NCBI RefSeq assembly: GCF_003265705.1
Contig: NW_020313005.1
Coordinates: 22,822,525-22,886,524, forward strand
DNA: 64,000 bases
Source: Callorhinus ursinus
Lineage: Eukaryota; Chordata; Mammalia; Carnivora; Otariidae
Direction of reading: 5' to 3'
Shown piece after piece: positions 1-11,229 of this stretch. The translations under genes and the position numbers were made by a program. Below the pieces are notes generated by a model. The model was not told where the DNA came from and ran no database searches. It saw only the letters and a program-made list of their open reading frames with translations. Each line of letters starts with the position of its first letter. Positions within the stretch are counted from its first letter, which is position 1.

Positions 1-90
1 GAGATGAGTTGCTGCATCATACGATAACTTTATCTGTAACATTTTAAGAAATGGTCAAGCTGTTTTCCACATTTTAGCAGATTGCTACGT
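1..90 (-). mobile_element. Old L1 3'-region fragment, antisense
   Basis: This short piece reads like the antisense of an L1M 3' region (the loss-of-match style 'gaactgccaagctgttttccac' region). It is followed abruptly by text that belongs nearer the 3' end of an L1. It may be a separate L1 fragment or an internally rearranged part of the next element, and it is cut by the window edge. Confidence 0.45.
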
Positions 91-2255
91 TTGTCACCAT
101 CGACGAACCTACCTGGACACACCATTACCCAAAGTCAATTTGGGTAATTTACATTATAAGGTTCAATTTTGGTGTTATACACTCTATTTGTGGGGTTTTG
201 ACAAATGTATAATGACATGTATCCACCGTTAAGTCATTGTACAGAATAGTTTCACTGCCCTAAAAATTCTCTTTGCTCTACCTGTTCATCTCTCCTTCCC
301 CTCTAACCCCTGGCACCCACTGATCTTTTTACTGTCTCCATAGTTCTGCCTTTTCCAGAGTATCATCTGGTTATTCATAAAGTGTAGAGCCTTTTCAGAT
401 TGGCTTCCTTCACTTAGCAATATGCATTTAAGTTTCCTCCATGTCTTTTCATGGCTCTCATCAGCTCATTTCTTTTCAGCCCTGAATAATATTCCATTGT
501 ATGGATGTACATTTATTTATCCATTTATCCATTCCTACTGAAAGACATCTTGGTTGCCTCCAGGTATTGCCAGCTATGAATAAAGTTGCTACTATAAATA
601 ATAATCTATGTACGAGTTTTTGTGTGGACATAAGTTTTCAGCTTATTTAGGTAAATATGAGTATGCTTATTGGATCGTAAGTGTATGTTTAGTTTTATAA
701 GAAACTGCCAAACGATCTTCCAAAATGGTTGTGCCGTCTTGCATTCCCACCAGCAGTGAATGAGAGTTCCTGTGGCTCCACATCCTCACCAACACTTGCT
801 GTTGTTAGTGTTTTGGATTTTGGCCATTCGAATAGGTGTATAGTGACATCTCTTTGTTATTTTAGTTTACAGTTCCATAATGACATAGGATGTGGAGCAT
901 CTGTTTATATGCATATTCTCCATGTCTGTATCTTCTTGGGTGAGGTGTCTCTCTTCAGGCCTTTTGGCTCATTTTTTAACCATGTTGTTCATTTTCTTAT
1001 TGCTGATTTTCAAAGGTTCTTTGTATGTTTTAGATAACAGTCCTCTATCAGATAACGTCTTTTGCAAATATTTTCTCTCAGTCTGTGATTTGTCTTCTCG
1101 TTCTCTTTTTGCCCATTTTTAAATTGGGTTGTTTCTTTCTTGTTATTTCTTAAAAGAGTTATTTCTGTGTTCTGGATACAAGTTATTTATCAAGTATCCG
1201 ATTTTCAAAATGTTCTCCCACAGTGTGGCTTATCTTTCATTTTCATAATGGTGTCTTTTGAAGTGTGAATGCTTTTAATTTCGATGAAATCCTAATTCTT
1301 AATGTATTCCTTTATGGATTACGCTTTTGTTGTTTATCAAGACACTCTGCCTCACCCAAGGTCACTGTCTACTGTTTCCTTTTAAAAGTTTTATAGTTTT
1401 AGCTGTAACATTTAGGTCTATATCAATTTTGGGTAAATTTGTGTGGTGTGAGGCAGGGGTCTAAATTCACACTTTTGCATGTGACTATCCAACTGTGTTC
1501 TAGCACCATGTGTTAAAAAAAACTATTCTTCTCCCATTGAATTGCCTTGAATCTTTTTAAAATGTCAATTAGCCATAAATGTAAGGGTTTTCTTCTGGAC
1601 TCTCAATTCTGTTCCATCGACTTAAATGTCTATCCTTATGTCAAAACCACACTGTGTGGGTTACTATAACATGTTTCAAAATTGGGAAATGTAAATTCCA
1701 TAGTACTTCAACTTTGTTCTTTTTCAAAATTGTTTTGACTCTTCTGGGTTTCTTGCATTTCTATATAAATCTTGGGATTGGGATGTCACATTTATGAAAG
1801 AAAAAAAAAAACCCTGCTGAGATTTTGATAGGAATGTGTTTCTAATTAGAATGATTTGGTAACAATTGCCATTTAATATTTTTGAATCTTCCTATCCACG
1901 AACATGGACTGTCTCCACTCATCAAGAACTTCTTTAATTTCTCTCAGTGATGTTTCTTAGTTGGCAATTTTTCACTTCTTTTGTTAGATGTCATTTCTCA
2001 GTGCTTTGTTTTTGATACTATTGAAAATGTTTAATGTCTTGATTTTTGTGTTTGGATTGTTGCCAGTATATAAAAAGAAAATTAATTTCTGTATCTTGAT
2101 CTTGTATCCTGTGAGCTCATTGAAATCATTTATTGTAGCCTTTTTTTTTTTTTTTGTAGATTCCTTAGGATTTCTCGCCTCTAGGATCCGCTACAAATAA
2201 AAACAGTTTTCCTTCCTTCTTCCTGGTTGCCAAGTACCTGTTATTCAATTTGGAA
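91..2255 (-). mobile_element. LINE-1 (L1M-type), antisense, 3' half
   Basis: Read on the minus strand this is the C-terminal part of L1 ORF2 followed by a long 3' UTR. On the plus strand recognisable landmarks are the block around 480-560 (antisense of 'catacaatggaatattattcag'), the 'cattcccaccagcagtgaatgagag' block near 740-775, the region near 1030-1250, and the ORF2-derived block at 1340-1620. Frames are broken by many stops and indels, so no ORF2 protein survives. The 5' end is truncated near 2255 and the 3' end lies near 91. The short plus-strand open frames at 729-1122 and 1988-2200 are antisense accidents inside this element. Divergence suggests an insertion older than carnivores; the exact subfamily (L1MA or L1MB) was not determined. 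Confidence 0.85.
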
Positions 2256-3973
2256 TGTCATAAAACATTCAGAAAGAGTGTAGAGGAGGTAGAAGATCCG
2301 GGGAAGATCAGGTGATGGCTGGGCCTGCAAACTGGAGCTGGGTGGCAGAAGGGACAGGGAGTTTCTCATTAGGCTGCAATGAGTTTAGGCTCCCTATTCA
2401 TTTTCCGAGATGCTAGCGTGAAGGAACCACCATGCGAAAGGCATGCCTGGGTTTGACTGGAGAGACAGATGGGGAGACAGAAGACATCATTGTTGAGGCC
2501 CTCTCAGTGAAATGAAACTACTCCAATATTTTTTTTGTTTTTACTTTGTTCCATGAAAAAATGGTTTGTTCCTCTCCCATTTATCTGGATGTCCTTTTCT
2601 GCTAAGCAAGGACTGGCTGGTACCCCACCTCTTCAAAATGGAGATGGAGAAATAGTGACACAAAGGTGGCCAACGAACCGTCGGGAAGGCCTTGTGTACC
2701 TGAGTCTATCTGTCACCACAATAGTAATTCCAAACTTGAATAGCCATGCTTCCTCCTCTCCAGTGAAGTACCTTTTAAATAATGCCTCATTATTTAACAT
2801 GCAATGGCTATTACTGCTATGTGAGCTGTTATCTATTTATGTTGATTATTAATAAATTATTAGACCATATTGTGTGGGTTTTAATAACTCCATAGGAAGA
2901 GAAGCGTGGCCAGGAGGTGAAATCTCAGGCAATTACAAATTCATAGGTTGAGTTAATTTTTTTCTAACACACAGAAGCTGTTCACTTACAAGTAAATTAA
3001 ATACATAGGCCTGTTGCCCTTACTTAGAATTCTGGTCATGCAAAGAGAAAAAACCCAAGCAGATGCACAGTTCCTGGCTAGAAGAACCTGCGGGGAGTAG
3101 GCCAGAGCAGGGACCGCCCAAGGCAAGACCGGATGCTTGTTAGGTTGCATGCATTGAGCCTTGCCCTCCTGTGTGAGCCAAAAACCTCCATCAGGACACG
3201 AATGGTGACGGTCATGGTCATATCTGTGTGTGACTAAGCAGGGCTTTTTAAAATGTATTATTCTAAATCAGCCTTGAAATAGGGCCCCCCAAATGGGCCC
3301 AGTTGACTGCTTCCCAGATGAGACCCAGGACGTCGCTCACACTCATGGCCTTGCTTATTCTAGACAAACTGGGGTGAGGCTATTTGAAAATCAGAATTGG
3401 AGTGTCAGCCAGGGAGATTCTTGATGCACTCTGCTCTGAGAGGTCAAACAGAGGCAGAGAAAGCACCATGCTTCAGCCGCAAAATGGAAATGGCCTCAAA
3501 TCATTTTCTTGTCAGCCTGGGTTTTAAAATCAATACCCAGCCTCCTTGATACATTCTTATTCTTTTGCTTCTTTTCTTGCTGTCTGCTGAGGATAATGAT
3601 GGATTTCCTTCTTCAGGTAACTGTGGAAATAAAATCCTTCTCTCCTTGGGACAAGTGTGCCATGTCCACACCCGTGAAGGTGAGAGCAAACTTGCCTTCG
3701 CAGCTCTCTCCGGGGGGCGGCACACCTTGCCCCTGCACACCACTCCCCATCGTCTTTCCCCCTTGCTGTGAGGGGCTGACTGGGTTCCTTTTCCAGGATA
3801 GCCTTCCAGGTCCTAGGGTGTCTATGTAGGGGAACTTTCGAAAGAAACGTATTAGAAGGTTGTCCCAAGCCTGGATCCCACAGATGCCGTGGGGTCCTAG
3901 AGCATCGGGAAGTTCGTCTTTGGAACTTCTTTCTTGTTCACATAACAACAGTGAATGCTGCAGAGTGATTGAC
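2256..3973. other. Unique non-coding stretch
   Basis: I recognise no repeat and no gene here. Open frames are short and in all frames. A 63-bp open segment at 3617-3679 has plausible splice signals on both sides and is treated under findings. Confidence 0.5.
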
Positions 3974-4020
3974 AGGAAGGAGGGAGTAAGGAAGGAGGGA
4001 GTGAGAGAGAGAGAGGGAAG
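3974..4020. repeat. Purine-rich tract with a tandem 15-bp duplication
   Basis: The tract is almost entirely A and G. A unit close to AAGGAGGGAGT occurs twice and is followed by a GAGAGA run. This is simple low-complexity sequence. Confidence 0.7.
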
Positions 4021-4043
4021 GTGGGTAAGAGAGTCCAGTCTGT

Positions 4044-4735
4044 CCATTCATTCACTCAGGCTTGATTTCAGGACACACCATGTGCCAGGCACCCCGATAG
4101 GTTGGTGCCAGGCATACAGCAGCACCCAAGGCACAGGCCCTTCTCTTAAGAAGCTTACTGACGAGCCGGGGAGGCAGACGGTGGATGTAAACAGACAGAG
4201 ATGGTGCGTATAAGTTCTGTGCTGGGATAGGCACAGAGGGCTGAGGGAGCTCAGAGGGGGGGCGTTCAACTCCCCAAAGCTCTCTGGAGGGTGACATCAA
4301 CCCTTGTCATGTGTGGGAGAAGGAGATGGGTGGGGAAACTGTATAAACACTTTCTGTGTGTACAGAAGCCTGGAGAAAAATGACTGGCATAGCCCGGCAA
4401 TTTCGAGTTGTGTGAGTGTGGCTGGGAAAGAGCATGGGGAGGAGAGTAGCAGGTCACAGGTTGGTGTGATACCCAGCCTGTAGACCACGAAGAGCCTGGT
4501 AAGAGGCCATGTGAAGCATTTGGGACACAGTCCTAAGAGGATGGAGGGCCATGGGGGTTTGTTACCAGGGGAGTAGTGACATGAGCAGATAGCCGTGTCG
4601 TAAGACCCTCTGACTGCAGTGGGCGTCCATGGGTTGGTGGGGAGGGGAGAAGGGAGACAGGAGGCTGGTGTGAAGGAGGAGACTGGCCTGGATTGAGTGG
4701 TGGTCTGGGAATGAAGAGAATCCAGGGGCCCATCC
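4044..4735 (-). mobile_element. Ancient L2-associated repeat relic, antisense
   Basis: It opens with the reverse complement of the L2 3' end: CATTCATTCACTCA, then a 'caccatgtgccaggcac' block, then 'acagcagcacccaaggcacaggccc' and 'agaagcttactgacg'. The text after it (gggagtagtgacatgagcag near 4570, gagacaggaggctggt near 4655) matches a long old mammalian repeat that I know to follow such L2-like heads. I cannot give the family name with certainty. The 194-codon minus-strand frame at 4297-4881 lies over this relic and is rejected as a gene. Confidence 0.55.
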
Positions 4736-6134
4736 CTCGTCCCCAGCAGGATCCTTGGCAAGGGGTTCAGGCCGTCATGGCAGGGAAGAACAGAAGATTC
4801 CAACCAAGCAACTGGGTGTGTAATAGAGACAGTTTTACCACTTGAAGAAACTTCGAGGGAGGCAGGGCAAACCCCTGCCATGGGGTTCTGGAAAGCTCAG
4901 GAAGGTAAGGAGAGGCTTGGCCCAAACTCTGGAGAAGAACAGGAAGGCGACGGGCACCCGGCATGGACTTGAAGACAGTTAGGAGTGGCCCAATTCCAAT
5001 GCACCGAACGCAGGGCTCAATAGGCAAGGGTGGGATCCGAAATCGCAAAGATTGGAGGGAAAGAAGGTTTGGAGCGCGCAATGGGGTTCATTCATGAACT
5101 TACCAGGTTGCTCCTGTTACCACAGTAACATGTCAAGGGTTTTGCAGATCTGGGAAAATTTTTTAAAAGTCCCTGAGTTACAGTACTCAAAGCAAATTAG
5201 GTCACTGTTACGAGTTATTAATTTTAATGTATTAAGAAAAGTGTGCAGGGGGGAGTGAAGTTTTTTTTTTTTTCCTTTCAAACACAGCAAATGGGAAACA
5301 GCAAAAAGTACAACAATAATTATGCTGGAAGCAAAGTGAAGCGTTCCATAAAATGTAAGAAACGAAGAAATTATACAGCCCTCCCCCCTCCTCCCTCCAG
5401 TGTGGTTTGGAGTCGGCGTGGGAGGGGGGTGACTCTCCCACGGCCTTCTGATGCAATTATGAGCTCTCGTTTTACTTCTTTGTGCTCTGTCGCGAGGTGT
5501 TACTTAAAGCCAAGCTGAAATTCAACAGCACTGGAAAGCAAGCCCAGAGGGGCATTTTTCTGGGCTGAGTTATGTTGAGTGTGGAATCGCTCTTAGGCAA
5601 ATGTGCAGTCTGACGAGGGGAAATTGGAGGCCATGAATAGATTCTCCAGGAACTTTCGTGCCCACGGGGACGCTGGGCAAGCGAGGGTTTTTGGTTTCTG
5701 GGCCTGATTGACTCACTCTTTCCTCCTTCCCTGATGGAGCCCTGGGTCTCCCGGCTGCGAAACTGGGTCGTGAGCGGCTCTAGCTCGACGAGGCAGAGGT
5801 GTGTGGTTTTATCCTGTCTTCTTTCACTTCCTTCCTTTTGTTGTTGTTATTTTATTTGTTTTCTGTCTGATTGGTTTGGCTTTGCCATTTTGGAGACAAA
5901 TCAGAAATTCCTCATTCCGGATGGTGTCATGTGTGGACTTGACTTCCTTTATTTTAGGCACAAAAGGTCTCCCTCTCACCCTGACCCTGCGTCCCTTTTC
6001 TCCTCTCCCTGACCCCACTGCTTCCTCCCCACCCTCTGATGCCTGCTCCCCGCCTGGATTCAAAGCCCCGAAAGGGATCTATACATCTGGGTTCAGCACC
6101 TACCACCCGCCTTCTTTGTGTGCTCCCGAGTTTG
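4736..6134. other. Unique stretch with conserved-looking core
   Basis: No repeat family is recognised. The parts at 5085-5360 and 5460-5640 are free of simple repeats and carry an X-box-like palindrome at 5116-5129, so they look like candidate regulatory DNA. A T-run at 5261-5272 precedes a possible exon at 5288-5354. CpG is not elevated into an island. Confidence 0.4.
5116..5129. promoter_or_regulatory. RFX X-box-like motif
   Basis: The sequence GTTACCACAGTAAC fits the X-box pattern GTNRCC-N2-RGYAAC exactly. It also forms a palindrome with six-base arms (TGTTAC/GTAACA). RFX-family proteins bind such sites in promoters and enhancers of ciliary and immune genes. Occupancy is inferred only from the motif. 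Confidence 0.35.
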
Positions 6135-6165
6135 TTCATTCATTCATTCATTCATTCATTCATTC
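6135..6165. repeat. (TTCA)n microsatellite
   Basis: About 7.75 uninterrupted TTCA units are present. No L2 tail is obvious next to it, so it may have expanded independently. Confidence 0.9.
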
Positions 6166-6889
6166 TCTTTACCAGAAATTTTCTCGTGACTCTCAAGCCC
6201 ATAATTTGGCCTTACCCATGATTTGGCCTTAACCTCTAACGTAAACTCAGAGGAACCGAGGAGGTACCACCGTCCATGCAGATCATAAGCACCACAGATC
6301 CATTCGTTTAAAAACAAACTCAGCTTTCCCTTCTCCTCAGTGGCCTTTCCTCCTCATTCTATCCTCCCCGAGGAAACAAATAAAGCAAAACAAAAGTGAC
6401 ATAAAAAAAAAACAAAAAAAACTCGACTTCTCTTTTATTTCTTATCGTCGTTCAAAAACAGCGTCTCCCAACCTGTTGCTCAGGTGAGGGGCGTTAGGTT
6501 CGCTGCAGTTTCACCCCCCTCTCTGCGTGAGGATAATGCCTCTGAAGTAGCCCACGACCCCCCCTGTCCTCATGCTGCCTCTGTCGGGTCTGGGCTCCAG
6601 CCCCCACCCTCTCCAGTCCATGTAGAGCCGCTCTCTCAGACACAGGGTCGGTCTGCACGGCCTCCCCTCTCTGAGCCATTCTCTGCACTGATTTCAGAGT
6701 TCGTCCAAAACCTGGACCTGACTGGGACATCCCCTGCCTGCCTGGGGGCCTGCAACAGCTAGAGATGAAGTAGGAAGCATTTCCAGGCCCAGTGAAATCT
6801 GGCCTCCACCCGTCCACTTCCCCACTCTCATTTCTGGCCACTCTTCTCCACCCCATGACCCAATCACACATCTGCTCTCTCCCAAATGC
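6166..6889. other. Unique non-coding stretch, A-run and GC-rich part
   Basis: An A-rich run lies at 6402-6422, followed by a moderately GC-rich part with several chance open frames. I recognise nothing further. Confidence 0.4.
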
Positions 6890-7145
6890 CCTGTGCTTGT
6901 GCATATGTCTGAGTCCTCGCTCCCCATCTTCCCTCTGGCGGAATCCATCCCGTCTCCTTGCTACCTAGCAAGCCCCTCCTCATCCTTGAAGCCCCATGAA
7001 GCCCCCATGAAGACTGAGTCTCCCTTCTCCGGACTCTTGCAAAATACCTGGACTGTAGCACTTACCACAGTACACTGTGTGTGTATGCACGTTTCTGGCT
7101 CCCCCATCAGATTGTGAACCCCTGGAGAAGCACCACCTCTGAACC
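6890..7145 (+). mobile_element. Probable L2 3' part
   Basis: The block near 7040-7125, with 'tagcacttaccacagtacactgtg', 'ctggctcccccatcagattgtgaacccctggag', follows the order of the L2 3' end (cacttaccac, then ctcccccactagattgtgagctcc). The terminal TGAATGAA tail is missing, so the assignment is moderate. Confidence 0.45.
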
Positions 7146-7622
7146 CTCACCCCAAATGGGAACACTTTATTCTTTATTATGCTTTATTCCTGTCTTGTTC
7201 TTTTCCTCAACTAAATTCTCCGTTTGTAATGGAGTTGTGAGATTTCATCTCACAGGAACACAGCTTCCTCTTCCACAGCTTTCCACCCAGTTCTGGGCCG
7301 CATCTGCTGGGACTGGGCCCTCGGGGAAGGCCATAGAGAAGTCCTAATGGGGCGGTGAGCAGCCCACCACTGCTTTCCTGGAAGTTCCCCTGCAGATATC
7401 TGGACGAAACTCAGGACTGCTGGAAATGTCTGAGAAGACCCTAAGGCGGTCAGAAGCTGAATTCCTTGTCATCCCCCCAATTCCGGTCCTACTAGCCAAG
7501 TCTCCCTAATGATGAGACCTGAAAATAGGGTTTGCAAAATTAAAACACCTGGGCGGGCACAAAAGGTTCTGTAAAATTGTTGCTATCCCAGCATTTCCGG
7601 CCAAGTCTTGGTGGAGGTAGAT

Positions 7623-7636
7623 GCGCCACCTACTGG
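7623..7636 (-). promoter_or_regulatory. CTCF core motif match
   Basis: On the minus strand the bases read CCAGTAGGTGGCGC. This agrees at all 14 positions with the CTCF core consensus CCASYAGRKGGCRS. CTCF binds such cores to set loop anchors and insulators, and orientation matters for loop direction. Only the core was tested by eye and occupancy is unknown. Confidence 0.45.
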
Positions 7637-7731
7637 AGGTCATGGAGTCCACCGCCCGCCTTCAGAAAGGCTTTCTAGAGTATCTCAAGTGTGCAAACTG
7701 AACAGAGAGTTTTCCCTCGGGTTCCACAGAC

Positions 7732-7751
7732 AAAAATAAAATAAAATAAAA
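7732..7751. repeat. (AAAAT)n short tandem repeat
   Basis: About four AAAAT units, followed by poly-T and poly-A runs to 7780. Confidence 0.8.
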
Positions 7752-8349
7752 TCTGATTTTTTTTCTTTAAAAAAAAAACCAAAAACCTACATAACCTACT
7801 TAAGACTGTTGATCCCAAAGGGGGCAAGACCTAACTGAAATGAGAGAGAGAGGCCTGGAAATATGGCTCAGGTGGTCTCCTCTGGGTGACAGGCTTTCTA
7901 TAAGGTCACATGTTCTAAGAATGGATACTCTGAGATTTTGAGAACACACGAGCGCTCCAGGTGGGTGACAAAGCCAGTCCCCCGTGCCGGGCCCTTCTGT
8001 GACTCTTGCTGGAGACTCAAAGGGTCAGCAGGTTTGGGGGTTTTGGGAAAAGCCCTTGAAATTCTGGTTTCTTTTCTACTCTGTTATTAAGTGGCTGTAG
8101 TAAAAGGCATGTCCACATTTTTCTGTAAAGTAGTCCAAAGGGAGAGTGGTCAAAGGAGAACTTTCATTTTTCATTTATTAAAATAATGCATTATTTTTAC
8201 AACAAAGGCAGAAAGAAAAATGTAAGCCTGGTAGAATTCACAGAAGTCTGACGGACCTCACGTCTAGCATTGCTAAGTAGGAACAAACATAGTATGGTGT
8301 ATGTAATTGGATAGTATATATAAATATATCCGTGTGTACACACACAATC

Positions 8350-8395
8350 AGAAATTCAACCAATATTTATTGAGTAACCACATGGTGAACCAGGT
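8350..8395 (-). mobile_element. L2 3'-end fragment, antisense
   Basis: AATTCAACCAATATTTATTG is followed by AGTAACCACATGG; this is the reverse complement of an L2 3' end. It stops where the TG/G-rich repeat begins. Confidence 0.5.
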
Positions 8396-8401
8396 ATGCA
8401 G

Positions 8402-8463
8402 AGTGTGTGTTTGGGGGCGGGGGGTGTGGGTGTGGGTGTGTGCATACACACACGCACACATGT
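8402..8463. repeat. Imperfect TG/GTGGG and CA repeat with G-quadruplex pattern
   Basis: GTGTGT, a G-rich core and (CA)n follow each other. Four G-runs of at least three (8413-8417, 8419-8424, 8428-8430, 8434-8436) are separated by one to three bases, which fits a canonical quadruplex. Confidence 0.75.
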
Positions 8464-9329
8464 GCTTTTCCTTGCAGTTTATTTGTATGACTCCATCTCA
8501 TCTGTCTGGCACATTCTGGACACTGGGCACAGGGGAAGCAGATTTTTTTTCAGAAGCTAATTTACCTTGTGAGTTGAAAGCTCATTTTAATTGATTCTAT
8601 CTTTCAAGATCCAAGTAACCTATAATCTCAGCTCCACTGTCAATATTTTGCCTGCATCATCCTTCAGCCTTTAACATGCAGATAGGACAGCCGGAGAGCT
8701 ACTGTCACGGTTCAGGATAAAAAGCAAGAGAGGTTCAGGGTAATAATCTGCTTTTGATTTTTTTTTCCCCCTTCCTTTTCCTACAACCTCTCTCCAATCC
8801 ACTACAACGGGGGAAAATCCATAGCGATTAGAAAAATTTCTGACCGAGACATCTTTCTCCTTTCTCTTTCATTTTTCTCCCCCACCCTCGTTAGTATTCA
8901 GAAGCCACCCAAACATCAGAGGTTTCCACGATGCTCGGCTGTGCACGGCATCCCAACCAGAGCGGGGGAAGACGTTCTCATTGGACATGTTGCAGTTCCT
9001 CTCAAGCCGGTGCCAGGTGCCTTCCAGCACATTCCCAGGCGGCAGTCTGGCAGCAGGGCACTGGGGCCGTGATGGCAATGGCCCAGGGCCTTCTGTGGAG
9101 GCACAGAGGGCACGTGGAGATAGGAATTCAGCATGGAGCAGTCCCTGACTCTAAATGCCACCACTCGGGGGGCATGGGGGGGTCTTTCAACAGCCCCTCA
9201 GAGCCATGGCTCTTTCTGGGCAGACCCTGAATGGTGAGCCCTCAGGGCTTTATGGTTGCTCCATGCAGAGCTGCACCGATCACCTATGACAGGAAAAAAC
9301 TCAGATTAACATAGGAGGCTCGCTGACGG
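8464..9329. other. Unique non-coding stretch
   Basis: No repeat family or gene was recognised. Short GC-rich frames near 8870-9230 overlap on both strands and carry no known protein. Confidence 0.45.
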
Positions 9330-9545
9330 TACTGGGTATGTGCTAGGCATGCTTCATGGTAACATTCATTCTCAAAAGCCACGAGCTAGACATTCTTCTT
9401 CCCATCTTCCAGAAGAAGAAACTGAATTGCTTGACTGAAGGGGCACAACGAGCAGGTGGCGGATCCAGATTTCAAACCCAGCTGCACCAAGCACCTGCCC
9501 TTTGTTCTTGGCCAGGCAGCGTGGGCCTCCACCGTTCTATTAACC
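9330..9545 (-). mobile_element. MIR SINE, antisense
   Basis: The reverse complement matches MIR: 'cattctcaaaagccacgagctagacattcttcttcccatcttccagaagaagaaactga', then 'gaaggggcacaacgagcaggtggcggatccagatttcaaacccag'. These correspond to the MIR core and its tRNA-like head. Confidence 0.7.
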
Positions 9546-10679
9546 AGTATGTCCTCCGCTCCTGGAGAGGTGGGCGGGGCCCTGATGTGATGTGCGGACG
9601 CGGAGTCTAAGGCCTGGGGACATGGGAGAAAGGGGGTGGGGGTCGTGCAGGGCTGAATGCCAGGGCAAGAGAGCCAGAACATCTCAGCACTATGACTGCC
9701 CTGCCGAGGACAGCTTACACTTCTGGAAATGGATGTCCCAGCTCCAGGTGTGTCTGGTTTCTGTCAGCCTCCACCTGGCAGAGAACCCTGTTCTCTGATT
9801 GCTGCAGAGACAGTGAGGAGGGGAAGTGCGGGAAACGCACAATGGCAGAAGGGGGAAGGAGAAGACAGGTGCGTGCCCTCAGGGGGGCCTTGGCCAGGGA
9901 GCAGTGGAAGAGATGGGAGGGCAGGAAGGGAGCTGAGATGATTTTAATGCTCTTAGCTTAGCCAAGTCCCTGGTGGTGGCTCTGGGCCAACATGGCCATC
10001 CTGAGCCCTCTGGAGAATGAAACTGGGGAACTGGTGGTCATTGACAGCAGGAAGACTTAATGCCAGGGAGGAGAGGGCAGACTGGGCAAGCTCCCAGTCA
10101 CTGACATCTACTCTCCAGCTCAGCCCTCGTGCTGAGCTCATTCTAGCCCAATGGCCTCTTCCATTTAATCCATCAATCCCCCTGATACCTCAGGTAACTT
10201 CTGTGACTCCATACCTGTGTCATGGGGCAGCCACTGAATTTTCCTGCTCTCCCCTCCATCCCTTTTTCATTCGCAGGCTGCCATCACTGCCTTGCATGCT
10301 GGAGAAAAGCAGATGCTTGTTGCTGCCTGGCAGACTCATCACTGAGTGTGTGGTCTCCACTCAACTGTCAGGACATATGCACATGCGCAGTAGATCCCAC
10401 AGCATTGGCACCCTGGGGAAAGGGCAGGAGAACCTTCCAATTACCAGTGGATTGTAATGGTGTGCAGCTAGAGGGAGGGTGGCAGAGGTACCTTTGCAAG
10501 GGCTGGCATGATCCTGTAAACCCTCATCCTTTTTCTTGTGAAAGGAGAGAGCTTGGAAAAGTGCACAGCTCTTTCTAGAACAACCCCTTTCAAGACCGTG
10601 TGCACCCCCTTTTTCTTTTCCCTAAAGCACGACCCCTAGGGATTTCCTTTTATTCCTTTGCTGTCTCCTGTACCACACT

Positions 10680-10680
<1 letters not shown>
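9546..10680. other. Unique non-coding stretch
   Basis: Nothing recognisable was found. A 146-codon frame at 10017-10457 has ordinary composition and no family resemblance. Confidence 0.45.
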
Positions 10681-10723
<43 letters not shown>

Positions 10724-10743
10724 CCACACAGCCACACAGCCAC
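10681..10743. repeat. (CA)n microsatellite with CACAGC repeats
   Basis: About 21 CA units run to 10722, followed by three degenerate CACAGC units. The length suggests it would be polymorphic. Confidence 0.95.
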
Positions 10744-11229
10744 AGTGAATGTCCTTGCGGTTGCAAAGTGAAACATAACTAATAACAACTTTCATTCTTA
10801 ACATCCAGAGAAGCACACTAGGAGGGATGGAGAAATGAGGTGAGCATGTCAGTGGGACAGGGATGAGCACAAAGCCGGCATCCAGTTAGTCACCTGAGTC
10901 AAGCAATGGCAGGTGTAAGGAGGAGCAGAAGGCCAGCCACGTTGGCTTGGAGAGACAAGGATTTTAATGAACCAAAGTTTCTGTTTTTAATTTAACCATT
11001 CTTCCAAATCCTCAGTTGACCCTGCCTTTAAATAAATGCTGCTCTGGGCCAGTTTCTGGGAGAGAGTAAACAGAAGCGGAAGAGTCGTCTGTGGGTCAGG
11101 TGTGTGAAGCTAAATATGTTCCTTATGGCAAATGAGCAAACACAATAATGACATGACATTAATAGGCATCGGGCTTCCTGTGTTTCTGGAAATCCCCTTC
11201 TTTTGGCTCCCAATCACTTTTTTCACTGA
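10744..11229. other. Unique non-coding stretch
   Basis: No repeat or gene was recognised. A TGAGTCA AP-1-type site lies near 10893 but such heptamers are common in this window. Confidence 0.4.

Larger units (their letters stand above)
7146..8349. other. Unique stretch with CTCF-like site
   Basis: The stretch holds a short AAAAT repeat at 7732-7751 followed by A/T runs to about 7780. A good CTCF core match lies at 7623-7636. No gene or older repeat was recognised. Confidence 0.4.

Noticed and set aside
729..1122. Plus-strand open frames at the window start
   Set aside because: They are antisense to an old L1 and have no coding meaning.
4297..4881. 194-codon open frame on the minus strand, the longest in the window
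   Set aside because: It lies over an ancient repeat relic, resembles no protein family, and its length is near what chance gives for six frames over 64 kb.
6092..6112. Left half of an NRSF/REST site (TTCAGCACC)
   Set aside because: The right half does not follow at a usable spacing.
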